Source: Prostheceraeus crozeri | Lineage: Eukaryota; Platyhelminthes; Polycladida; Euryleptidae | Direction: 5' to 3' | DNA: 64,000 nt | Assembly (NCBI GenBank): GCA_907163375.1 | Contig: CAJQUW010007926.1 | Span: 62,001 to 126,000, forward strand | Shown: piece by piece, positions 1 to 9,553 of the stretch | Position numbering within the stretch: position 1 is the stretch's first letter | Layout: each line of letters opens with the position of its first letter | Notes under the pieces: model-generated | The model's input: the letters and a program-made list of their open reading frames with translations, nothing else | The model's database searches: none | Told to the model about the DNA's origin: nothing | Program-made: the position numbers and the translations under genes

Positions 1-854
1 TTTATTTGTACCCTCCGTCGAGGTATTGAAATATTACTCAGTTGATTGCACTTTTGTTTGAGGAAGCACTTTAATTTAATAAATCTATTTCCTCTGTAGC
101 TTTAAAATGAGGAAATAAATATTTTATCAATATATTAACGTAATATTAATTCACATTCTACTGCAAATAACACAAAAGCTAAATTTAACAAATCAAATTG
201 AGTGACTGAATTAAAAATGAGTAATGTACAAGATCATGGATGATACCCAGATCAATTATGTTATTCTTGTTTTCGAAGTAAAATGAAGTAAATAAGTGTT
301 TATTGAAAACAAAAGTGACCCCAATCTTCCTTTGTAAATTGGTGAAACCTTCAATTCAGAATTGATGTTTTTATTAGGTAATATGCCTTAAGTTGTCAAA
401 TAAACAATTGTTTCATTAATTTTTATCAAGCTATAGATGATCTTAACGAAATGAACTAAAATACATTGAAAATCAAATGTGGCCAACGAACTAAAACAAT
501 GCTGTCTGATTTGCCATTCATTGTCATATTTTGTTTAATGAGGCCCAAGAATATTAAGTACAAGTCAAATTTGCTGCTTTTTCATTAACTGACATATATT
601 TTGAGGGCAAACACGAATCTCTATGTCTAAGCAAGTCCATGATGTTATAAAGCATTCGTACATCAATGCATCATGATCCGGACTGGAAAAATGTGCTGCT
701 GATTAGAAAATCGAGCACGGATAGACACGGTTTCCAACCTTGCAGACGAAAATAGATATTCATGTATATTCTTGAATAATAAAGCTTACTGAAACGAAAA
801 TTGCCAAAATTATATATGTTTCAATTTATGTAACTGCAACTTTTGATGCTGCAG
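1..854 (+). other. LRWD1 intron (left part), no gene seen
   Basis: AT-rich sequence without long reading frames, taken as the end of the intron before the exon at 855. No LRR-coding exon is visible. Confidence 0.6.
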
Positions 855-1500
855 ACTTTCCGGGCCGACATCGGTGATGATGAAGATGCAGAAGGCAATG
901 TCATTGACATTCCTCGAACTCCACCTGGTTCTGACACTCTACATCACCCCGCTCCACCAAAACCGACTACTCAAGCCAAGAAGGCGGCTACTCCAAAGAC
1001 GGCAGGTGGCCGTCGTGGGCGTCCACCAGGATCGAAGAACCTTCCTAAGAATCCAACCAAGCAAGCTGCGGCTGCTGCGGCAAAGGCAGCTGCCCAAGCT
1101 GCTGCCGCTGCACAGAAAGCATCCAGTTTGCCATCACCGTTCCCGGCTCCATTACCAATTGAACCTGAAAAAGCTCCCGCGGTCGCATCAGCCTCTTCTG
1201 TATCTGAAGTGCCCATGGCCCCTCCAACTGCCACTCCAGCTACTGCTGCCACTAACGCAGTAACTCCTGCGCTCACACCCGCCCCTACTGGCCGCTATAT
1301 GTCTACGAGGGACTCCAATAAGATGAAGAGGTTCACTGCCGATGGCGTCGTAGACTTGGGAGCAGCAAAGAAAACATCGAAAGCGGATATTGATGAATAC
1401 GAATTTGTGCCATCTCCTCCCTCAGGTGCACCAGCACCAACCTCGACAGGTGGCAGAAAACGGCCACATCCCTCAAGTGGTGGTTCGCCAGGAAAACAGG
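855..1500 (+). CDS. LRWD1: LRWD1 exon: AT-hook and Pro/Ala-rich linker
   Basis: The acceptor tgctgcag ends at 854 and the donor is AACAGG|GTAGGT at 1501. It codes 215 residues plus one base. It starts acidic (DDEDAEGN), then carries a textbook AT-hook core GGRRGRPPGSK at about residues 50-60, then Ala-rich and Pro/Thr-rich low complexity with KR-rich patches. No start codon is needed because the preceding exon is outside the window. The AT-hook suggests minor-groove DNA contact, which is an inference. Confidence 0.8.
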
Positions 1501-4500
1501 GTAGGTAGCCTAAATTCACGTCCTAATTTCTTATTCTTGATGAATATGTTTGTTTAATGTCTTTGATTTTTGTTTGACATTTTATTGCATTTAGTATGAA
1601 GAAATAGTGTAAAATCTCTTGCAATGGATCTGTTTCCCGCAGAAGTGCGATCTTTCAGCTTTAAAAAATATTTATTCCACTGAATTTGAAATTTTGAAAA
1701 ATGCAATGTGAAGATAATATATTCAGAGCTGGAAAAATTCCACTGAAATTTTTAATTCCAATTCCAGAGCAGAAATTTCAATTCCAATTCCAGTCGAAAC
1801 AGTTCAATTCAATTCCAATTCCAATTCCATAATAAGATTCAATTCCGATAATTTCATGTCGCATATAGTGCATTATGCTAATGTATCTAACATTTGTTCG
1901 TTCCAATCTAACCCATGTGCCCTTATCCTATGCTCGTTGTTCCTGTGTGCCGTTCTCTGCGTCGTTCCTATGTGCGTTCTCATGTTCATAGTTCTCTTGT
2001 GTACATGTACGTGTATATATGTAATCGGTCAGCCCACGCCATTTTCGTTTCGTAAACGAGATATTTAATATCTCGTGAAAATAAGAAAGAAAAGAAAATT
2101 AACGATCAGCAAAGAATCAGACGCTGAGAGAGAGATGAGATGCGAATAAATCGATCAATAAACTGACAGAAAAAAGAAATTCAATGTGCTACTGCTAATA
2201 TCGTGATTGTTAATGACAGAAAAAACGACGATAAAAATGATATCATGAAAACTGACCAATGGCATTTAAAAAAGGAGATTAAAAATTCCGTGATAAGAAC
2301 GAAATGAAGTCGGGTCGAAAGCTAGCGGGCAGAGATTAAAGGAAACTCTTTCAATTTTCAAAAGAAAGTGGTTTTATCGTCAAGTATCAAAAATTTGTAT
2401 AAATTAGAAACGATGAGAAATTGACACAACAACAACTACCAACAACATATACGACATCTTCAGTAGCTGTTAGAAGAACTCTGGGCTCTCGAGGTGCAAC
2501 TTAACTACAGAAGTGACAACAACAACTGCCCGCCAGCGAACAACAACACAGCAGCGTATACGGCAACACATCAGCGAGCGCGATTGAAGATTGACGGTAT
2601 AAGTGACACTGATATTTATGATATTATTTTGGTATAAATGAGTCCGATCGAATTGAAGTGAATTCAACATTAAGAATTGAACTGTAAGTTTAACGTTTTT
2701 CTTTTATCGTTGCGTGTCGTATCTATGTAACTATAGTCTTAAAAATTAATATTGCTAATTGTTGTGTTTGGACGTTGCAATCAATTTTTGTACAAATAGA
2801 TTTATCACAGGTCAATCGAAAAAGTGGAATTGAGGTTTATCAGGGTCAATTCCAATTCCAGTAGATTTGAATATCGTCAATTCCAATTCCGACGAAAAAT
2901 GGAATTAATTCTAATTCCGACTTTTCCAACTCTGGATATATTTATATTGTAGAGAGAACGCGAAATCCATTAAATTGCAAATAAACTAAGAATTCACATT
3001 AAAATAGTTGATTCTAGAATTGACGGCCTCCGCTAGTTCTTTTCCAAATTGACAAGTTAATTCTACAACTATGGTATCTGAATTCTTTACTAATTTGCAT
3101 GTTAAAGGATTCCGAGTTCGCAACACGTAAAAACCAGTTGAACAAATTTGATTTGAATGCAAATTTGGAGTACTAAAATCTACGTCATGAAGAGAGTGAG
3201 GTTCCGTGTCATCTGTCAATAATAGAACGAACGAACCGCCTTGCTGAAAAAACTACGGCTTCCCAAAGATCCACCTTGTTGCTTTGTCAAGGGTCAACAG
3301 CTTTCTTAAATTCTTAACCCTACCGTTGTACATGGAAAGCTTGAACTTGAACCCACTATGGTGGGGGATGATCAATATCGGTGAATTGATCCCACATAAT
3401 ACAGCTAATATGCATGCATCAATGATAATGAAATTTTTCAATCCAAGTGCTCAATTTTTTTGCTGTATTACACTTTTATGATTTTAAATATTTTCCTATC
3501 TTCACAATTTTATTAAACATAGTTTTCCATGTTGAATGCGATTGCGATTTTTCAGTAATTGGATATGGATTTCAAAAATGCCTTTCATCAACCATCGTCA
3601 TTAAGGTTTGCACAAATAAGTGGCTAAATTAAAAGCAGTTTTGTGCGTTAGCAGCACCTGCTCTCAACGGTGCACCGAAAAATTCAAAAAGTTACACTGA
3701 AACACTTATTAATGAACAGGTGAAATATAACTTGTTTCACGATCTAAATTGCCGTGTAGCAGTCAATTAAAGCTTCAAAATCTTGAAGGTAGAGTTTCTT
3801 TCTTTCATGATAATATTCACATTTTCTGAAATTTAATATGATTCTTTCAAAATTACAGATACAGTAAAGGAAGATATAATTTTGATTATTTTTTCATAAT
3901 ACTTGAACCCATCAGGAAGTGTAGAAAAATTCGAAGCAATATCACCTTAGTCTGCAAATTAATATGCAAGAAAGTCAACAACTCGACAACATTCGATGTT
4001 GAAAAAGGTCTTTCGGACGGATAGCTGGTGGCTGGAATGCTAAGACAGCCAAGAGGAGCTATAGCAGGGTGCGCAGCATTCACTGAGATTCCAAAATTCT
4101 GAAGTCGGGAGAATTGAAATTTCGTGGCCTAAAAGGATTCATCATGAACATGAATTATCTAATTTTCGTCACGTTTTCACATTTATTCTCGATATCAGGA
4201 AATACATCGGTTGTTTTATGATATAATATATTCAATGACACAGAAATTCAAAGTTTGAATGGAATTACTCGTAATAAATAGAATTGAACAATGCTCTCCT
4301 CTTTGGATGAATTGTACGGGATGCTTAAAATATATTTCTCTCCAATTTACTATGACTAAGATAGCAGATAAAATGAATTAATTATAATTGAAACTGCACA
4401 AAAATCAATTCAATCGAAATTCGCGCATTTCGGTGTACCGACCCGAGAAACCGCCCTAATTAAAAGCCTTTTTCGCAACGGCTATACTCATTTCATCCAG

Positions 4501-7500
4501 TTTCCAGCATTCAAATATCCTTATAAAGTGGTATCTTGCTATTTACAATATTTTCGTTCTCTCAATCCCTATGTAAACAGCATTGATGAGAAGATGAATT
4601 TGTGATACATTTATGCAAGTAGGTTCATGCTTCTATTAAAGACAGAGCACTACAGACATGGAATAAGCGTACAAGTACATGTGGCTAGATTTCCCTGACG
4701 TATATTTGGATGCCTCCATTTCGGATAAACAGTAGACAGCATAGATTATTTCAATTCGTTATTTGAACCTAATGAAGTTATAATATCTACCATACATTTC
4801 AAGCACATGAAAATTGTATTCCACGTGTTTTCAAGCGAACGTTAAATATTAGAAAATATTTCTTAGATCTTAATTAGGCCACTATACAGTGCTCTATACG
4901 AAGCGCCACTGTAAAGCCCACTTCCACAATTACCTCTTAAAGGTTTTACAAAGCAGAATGATTGATTATGTCAATTAACTCAACGTCTTTAGTTGTGGGA
5001 ATATATAATGAAATGGAAACACTTGCAAAATCGTTGCCTTTTTGAATCAAAGCTTTCATCTTTCTAAGTATTCCTTATTCAATTCCTAAAGCGATCAATT
5101 AAAGCATTCATTTTTGCATCACATTTTCATAATAATATAATCGCGCGATAAATCGTTTACAGCACGGATAGCATATTTTGACTTGAGCTACCAAGTTTTA
5201 GATAAAAAAATATACCGCGTACCTAGGCAATAATTTGCGATATTCTCGCAACGTTTAGTGGCGAATGAGGAAACGATCAAATCTCAAAAATGCCGCAAAG
5301 CTTAAGTGTTCATAGGTTTCAGAAGAATTGACCATTTCGAATTGCCTATGAGATTAATGAACTAACATTCATTCATTGTTTTTCTTTAATTTGTGCTAGT
5401 TCTGTCTGAATGAGCATTTTATTTCTTTGCAGTTTCTCCTCCTGCCAAACGTGGAAAAACACCAAACAAGCCGTCCTCTGTCAACCCATTGTCTCTTCCA
5501 CTACCCGCTCCACCATTGCCTGGTAGTGCGATGGCATTGGTGGCTCCTCCAGGAAAAGCATTGCCACCTCCAAAACCACTGCCTTTGCCAGCTGCGAGTC
5601 GTTGGGGATCTATGGCAGATCTCGGACGTGTTACTGACTTTGATCCACTCCACTTCATTCGATGTCATGCTCGTGACAACAACCCCATGGATAGTGAAAC
5701 CAAAGTCTGGCGCTGTTCATTTGAGCCTCGTCCTGATGCTTTAAGTGATCCTCGATCTAACCTCGCTGTTTCTGACACTACTCATACTGTGGCTACGTGT
5801 GGTGGAGAATGTGTCTGTCTCATTGATTGTCGAACTGGCAAAGTTCTCAAACGATTTAAGCATTTACAAGAGGAGTTTTACACTGTTGCGTGGACAACCG
5901 TCACATTAGAAGATGGAACACAGACCAATTTGATGGCGGCGGGTGGAAAGATGGCAGAAATCCGATTGCTTCATCCCGATCAACTTGTTTGTTATGCTGA
6001 AATGAAAGGTCATCATGATGAAATTGCTTGTATGACGTTTCATTCGCGGAACAGGCCCACTATTCTCTTCTCCGGCGACGCTAGCGCTGCAATTTTGGTG
6101 TGGGACATCGGAGTGCCGCGATTGCCAGATTATAGAACGCGTTACCATTTACTGATGCGCTTAAGATGTCCACGAGCTGATCTCAACCCGGTTCTGAATC
6201 TCGTCTATCTACCCAATTGGTCTAGTCTTGTCGCGGGCTGCGAGGATGGAATATTTGCTTGGTGGTTTAATGAAACTCAGTTTTCTCCAGAAAGTGAATA
6301 CAGGAAAGAACGGTGAGGGCATGAGAATTATCACCGTGATTGAATCAGTTAAACTTCAGTCAATGAATATTCATGATTGTGACTGAATTTCTATGCATTC
6401 CACTGTCCATTAGGTAGCATGTTTATTGTAACTACATAATTCTATGAACATTGAATGAAATAAGATGACGATGGATCAAATTGCCATGTGAAATATGTGC
6501 GACTGGCTGGACTCGAACCTACGAGCTCACGTTATCTAGAACTGTCGCTCTGACCATCTGAGCTGCGACCGCATGCATGCGACCGATGTCATACGGCTGG
6601 ATCAAGTCTTTGCATTCACACATCAATTGCCATAGCAATTATAATCGATATTTAGATCGATCAGTGGAGGAGATCGATGTCCACCAATGCATCCAAAAAA
6701 TTGAATGAAATTAGTTAAAGGATGGGTGCGTCGTGCGTGGTCGATGCATGTCGATGGTTAGTGTATCTGCAAGCATGTTTCCTATGAAAGATAAGGTTCT
6801 TTCAAAACAACTGCATCTGTCTGATATTTGTTTTCAAAAAAAAACTTGGTTAGTACCGCAGGAATAAAACTAAAATGCAGTTAAAACTTAACAGAAATGG
6901 AATATCAAAAATCTTTTACAGCTCTTTATACCTACGCTCTGTTTGCCGTTTCAGTGAACCTGATTTGGAATTGAGACTTCAAACGAAACACGAGCCCTGC
7001 TTCGATGGCCTTGCGTATTTGCATTCTGGAATTGTTGTCACTAAATGTGTCGAAGATGGAGAACTTGTCGCTTTTGATTATGGAGCCACATTCGACTCAG
7101 TATTTTCAGGTATGTGAGGGTTTGTGAATATTCCGCTCAAGTTCTAATATATTTTCATTTTCAGGAAAGAAATCCGCTTCTTCTGGAATGAAATCCATTG
7201 CTGTTCCTATTAAGGGAGCGATGATGTGGCATGAGACTGAGGAGATCTACATCAACATGACTAGTCGTGCAGCATTATCAACTATTTTGTGCGGAGACAA
7301 TGAGGGCTCGGTCTGGTTGTACGACATCAAAAGTCAAATTGTTAATATGAAGAAATCTGGAGCCCCAACAAATAAGAAATTCAAGATCGAACCATTGAAG
7401 GTAAGGAAATGCAAATGTATAGAAGTATTCGAGTGATAACTGTGCGTATTTTGAGTTATTTTTTATGACTCAAAATGACTTGCTCAGAAGAGTGAATAAT

Positions 7501-9478
7501 TTTCATTAGTATGCCTTTTTGAAAAGGCGCTTTTTCTTTTCATTTCTGCTCCAATTCCTACGGTTGAATACCCTCGCTTTTTGTTCATAGCTTTGTCTAG
7601 ATAGAATATACCGAGCTGCACAATTCCTATAACTCAAGTGCCCTATTAAGTCTTCTATTATGATGATGTATGAATCTTTGCCGCTTTATCAGGATTGCTA
7701 GTTAGGAGTGTTTAAACGTATAAATTCAATTGGTTAATGTCCGCTGAACAGGGCATTCTTCATTCCACAATATCCTATGATTTTCATATTTTCGGCTAGT
7801 ACAAAATCCAGCAGTTTTAAATTGACCCTTCCGATATCCTACAAGACATGGACAAAGTGTGTGCAGTTGAGTCCAACGGGCAGTCAAATTCACTTAGTTT
7901 TATGTTTAGATAAATTTATGTTTTACTAGCGCAATTTTATTGCTTATTACTGTATATTTGAAACCTGAGATATTGCAGTATCATAAACTCACGTGTGCAA
8001 GCTCAAGATACACGGGTGAGGCACATCGAAAGACGAGGCAGAATTTTGATCTATTAAATCATATTCTCCATCACATCAGCACACGAGTAGCAGTTTCACA
8101 CACTTCTCGACACGAGCAAGAGATCCGTGTCTAATTCATGCATGTTGGCACAATCAACTGAAGGCGCGATGTAGCCCGCTAATTCACACGCAAACCTGAT
8201 TCATGCCATAATTCCTTTTTTTAGTCTTTTGAAACATTAGACCAATTTAGTGACTTAGACTTGAAATTGATTTCAATTAAAAATATGTACGTAATCCGTA
8301 TTTATATTCAGTGTTGCATATTGTGCGTCAACAAAATCGTAACAAAGTATGCAAGTGACAATTTTTTTGCAAATTTTGGCTATGTTGATGTGAATGTACT
8401 GGTTGCTGCGAACTGTTGTTGAGTGTTTCTGAAAGATATTGCCTAATTTCCTGCTCCTTTTTGTCAAGTATAGTGATGATGATGGTAAGCTCTTCATTTT
8501 TTATGATGGCAGATACTGAAAACACAATGCTTTGAGAATAAGTTTATTCCACGCAGTTTATTTATTACCCGAGAAATATTTATGATTCCACTCACCACTC
8601 TATTAATAACTTGAATCATGATCTGTCATTGAAGGAATTTTTTTACAGATGTTAAAAAACATCATGTTTAAATTAAGTAGTACATTTATCATATTTAGTG
8701 CAAAATACTTTATTATTCCCGAAAGCTCACTATGTTGGCCTTACACGGATTTGTCTTGCTGCGTGCTTGTGACTCAAACTCCAACCGCCAAGGTGCAGCT
8801 GACCATCAATGTTGTCTAAAGGGCTATCTATCGAACCATGTTAATGAACCAACGAGCAGTATTTTATAGAGCAGCGATTCATTTCAATCATTGTTGATAA
8901 TTTGGTTGTTTCAACCATTTGCATATTTATTTGCTTTCCAGATACTCGAATGGCCGGAGTGCTCTGTCAGTGGAAACCGTCAGGAAGATAAACAGCTAAA
9001 GGATAGTATTTCATCAGGCTTCAAGAATCCTGTCGTGAATACATGTGATATCAGTTCGGATGGACGTTATCTAGTCGCCGTCACTGACAATAATCTTGTT
9101 TGTATTTGGGCTTACTCTGGTGGTGATGAAGTCGATGATGATGAGGATGATGAAGATGATGAAGACGAAGAAGAGGAAGAGGAAGAAGAAGAGGCTTCCG
9201 AGAAATCTCCAGGAGATGATATGGAAGTACAGGATAACGATGACAATGAGACAGGAGCAGGGGAGACAGCAGCAGAGAACGAAACAGAACAGGTCGTGGA
9301 AGCAGAAGCACAAGTAGAGGAAGATGTCCAAGTAGAGGAAGAAGCACAAGCAGATGAAGAAGAACAAGCAGAAGAAGATGTCCAAGTAGAGGAAGAAGCA
9401 CAAGCAGATGAAGAAGCTCAGGAGACAGTCGCGGAAGAGAGCGAAACACCGGAAGAACAATCTCAAGAGGACAAATAA
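855..9478 (+). CDS. LRWD1: LRWD1/ORCA-like protein, C-terminal 817 residues, five exons
   Basis: Exons 855-1500, 5433-6312, 6955-7109, 7165-7400 and 8942-9478 join with matching phases (1, 0, 1, 0 boundaries by codon remainder) and every junction is GT-AG. The product reads AT-hook linker (1-285), WD40 domain (about 290-699), acidic tail (700-817). The stretch DPLHFIRCHARDNNP followed by TVATCGGECVCLIDC, GHHDEIACMTF and ILVWDIGVP matches the WD domain of vertebrate LRWD1, which binds the origin recognition complex and repressive histone marks in the nucleus. The leucine-rich repeats that begin this family are absent, so the 5' part of the gene lies left of the window. The linker between LRR and WD regions is much longer than I recall for the human protein (647 residues in all). 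Family assignment is from remembered similarity; exon limits are from splice signals. Confidence 0.88.
1724..2934. mobile_element. Non-autonomous hAT-type element with AATTCC-rich ends
   Basis: The left end CAGAGCTGGAAAAATTC and the right end (reverse complement CAGAGTTGGAAAAGTC) form short imperfect inverted repeats. Adjacent 8-bp flanks are aatatatt and gatatatt (7 of 8), as expected for hAT target duplications. Inside both ends there are arrays of AATTCCAATTCC (1751-1835 and 2845-2915), probably subterminal transposase sites. No transposase is coded in the 1.2 kb, so it depended on another element. It sits in the intron after the LRWD1 AT-hook exon. Confidence 0.72.
2935..5432 (+). other. 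LRWD1 intron remainder
   Basis: Intron sequence between the hAT-type element and the exon at 5433. Apart from the hATC fragment at 3886-4083 I see only AT-rich unique-looking sequence and short random frames. Confidence 0.6.
3886..4083 (-). pseudogene. hAT transposase C-terminal fragment
   Basis: The minus-strand frame reads LSIPATSYPSERPFSTS then LLTFLHINLQTK, which matches the hAT dimerisation domain (hATC), whose usual form is YLSIPATS-x-PSER-x-FS followed about 25 residues later by LVFLHNNL. Here about a dozen residues between the two blocks are missing. Nothing else of the transposase is recognisable nearby, so this is a small decayed relic. Confidence 0.7.
5433..6312 (+). CDS. LRWD1: LRWD1 exon: linker end and first half of WD40 domain
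   Basis: The acceptor tttctttgcag is at 5422-5432 and the donor ACG|GTGAGG at 6313. The first 70 residues continue the Pro-rich linker with a basic KRGKTPNK patch, a possible nuclear signal. From about 5642 the WD domain begins (HFIRCHARDNN), followed by blades ending in CLIDCRTGKVL, AEIRLLHPDQLVCYAEMKGH and ILVWDIG. The last includes the conserved WDIGVP of the LRWD1 family. Confidence 0.88.
6313..6954 (+). other. LRWD1 intron (642 bp)
   Basis: Contains the tRNA-like sequence at 6499-6572; otherwise nothing recognised. Confidence 0.75.
6499..6572 (-). tRNA. tRNA-like sequence, probably pseudogene or SINE head
   Basis: The 74-nt minus-strand sequence has a 7-base acceptor stem with mostly paired ends (GCGGTCG against CAGTCGC, one mismatch, two G-T pairs). 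It has a D arm GCTC...GAGC enclosing AGATGGTCA and a perfect B box GGTTCGAGTCC. The anticodon arm (ACAGT-loop TCTAGAT-AACGT) pairs poorly and lacks T33, so I cannot give an identity. The length is exactly tRNA-like. It could be a tRNA pseudogene or the head of a tRNA-derived SINE; no SINE body or A-tail was recognised. Confidence 0.5.
6955..7109 (+). CDS. LRWD1: LRWD1 exon: WD40 domain, middle
   Basis: The acceptor gccgtttcag ends at 6954 and the donor TTTTCAG|GTATGT is at 7110. The exon codes EPDLELRLQTKHEPCFDGLAYL and GELVAFDYG. It is in frame with both neighbours (one base in, one base out). Confidence 0.82.
7165..7400 (+). CDS. LRWD1: LRWD1 exon: WD40 domain, later blades
   Basis: It is separated from the previous exon by a 55-bp intron (7110-7164), with acceptor cattttcag and donor TTGAAG|GTAAGG. 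It codes the blade ALSTILCGDNEGSVWLYDIK and a Lys-rich stretch that ends at the phase-0 donor. Confidence 0.84.
7401..8941 (+). other. LRWD1 last intron (1541 bp)
   Basis: AT-rich intron with no recognisable element or coding potential; a few short frames without any family resemblance. Confidence 0.75.
8942..9478 (+). CDS. LRWD1: LRWD1 last exon: final WD blade and acidic tail
   Basis: The acceptor tttgctttccag ends at 8941. It reads ILEWPECS, then the last blade CDISSDGRYLVAVTDNNLVC-IW, typical of the LRWD1 C-terminus. From GGDEVDDDED onward a 118-residue Asp/Glu-rich tail runs to TAA at 9476-9478. The tail contains repeated VQVEEEAQADEE units and looks intrinsically disordered. Confidence 0.88.
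   Translation: MLEWPECSVSGNRQEDKQLKDSISSGFKNPVVNTCDISSDGRYLVAVTDNNLVCIWAYSGGDEVDDDEDDEDDEDEEEEEEEEEASEKSPGDDMEVQDNDDNETGAGETAAENETEQVVEAEAQVEEDVQVEEEAQADEEEQAEEDVQVEEEAQADEEAQETVAEESETPEEQSQEDK
9323..9415 (+). repeat. 54-bp tandem duplication in the LRWD1 acidic tail
   Basis: Two copies of a unit starting gatgtccaagtagaggaag begin at 9323 and 9377, exactly 54 bp (18 codons) apart, nearly identical at DNA level. The frame is kept, so the duplication only lengthens the acidic tail. It looks recent. Confidence 0.85.
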
Positions 9479-9547
9479 TCGTCATTGAGCAGACTTGTTT
9501 TGGAGTGACTTGACAATTTCACAGGGACTTTCAACATGATGAAAGAG

Positions 9548-9553
9548 AATAAA
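9548..9553 (+). terminator. Poly(A) signal for LRWD1
   Basis: AATAAA lies 70 bases after the stop codon and is the first good signal there. Confidence 0.7.

Noticed and set aside
971-1276. Ala-rich minus-strand frame opposite the AT-hook exon
   Set aside because: Shadow of the GCT/GCC-rich coding strand.
9071-9485. Long minus-strand Leu/Phe-rich open frames opposite the LRWD1 tail
   Set aside because: They are the mirror of the GAA/GAT-rich acidic tail; no splice sites or independent similarity.
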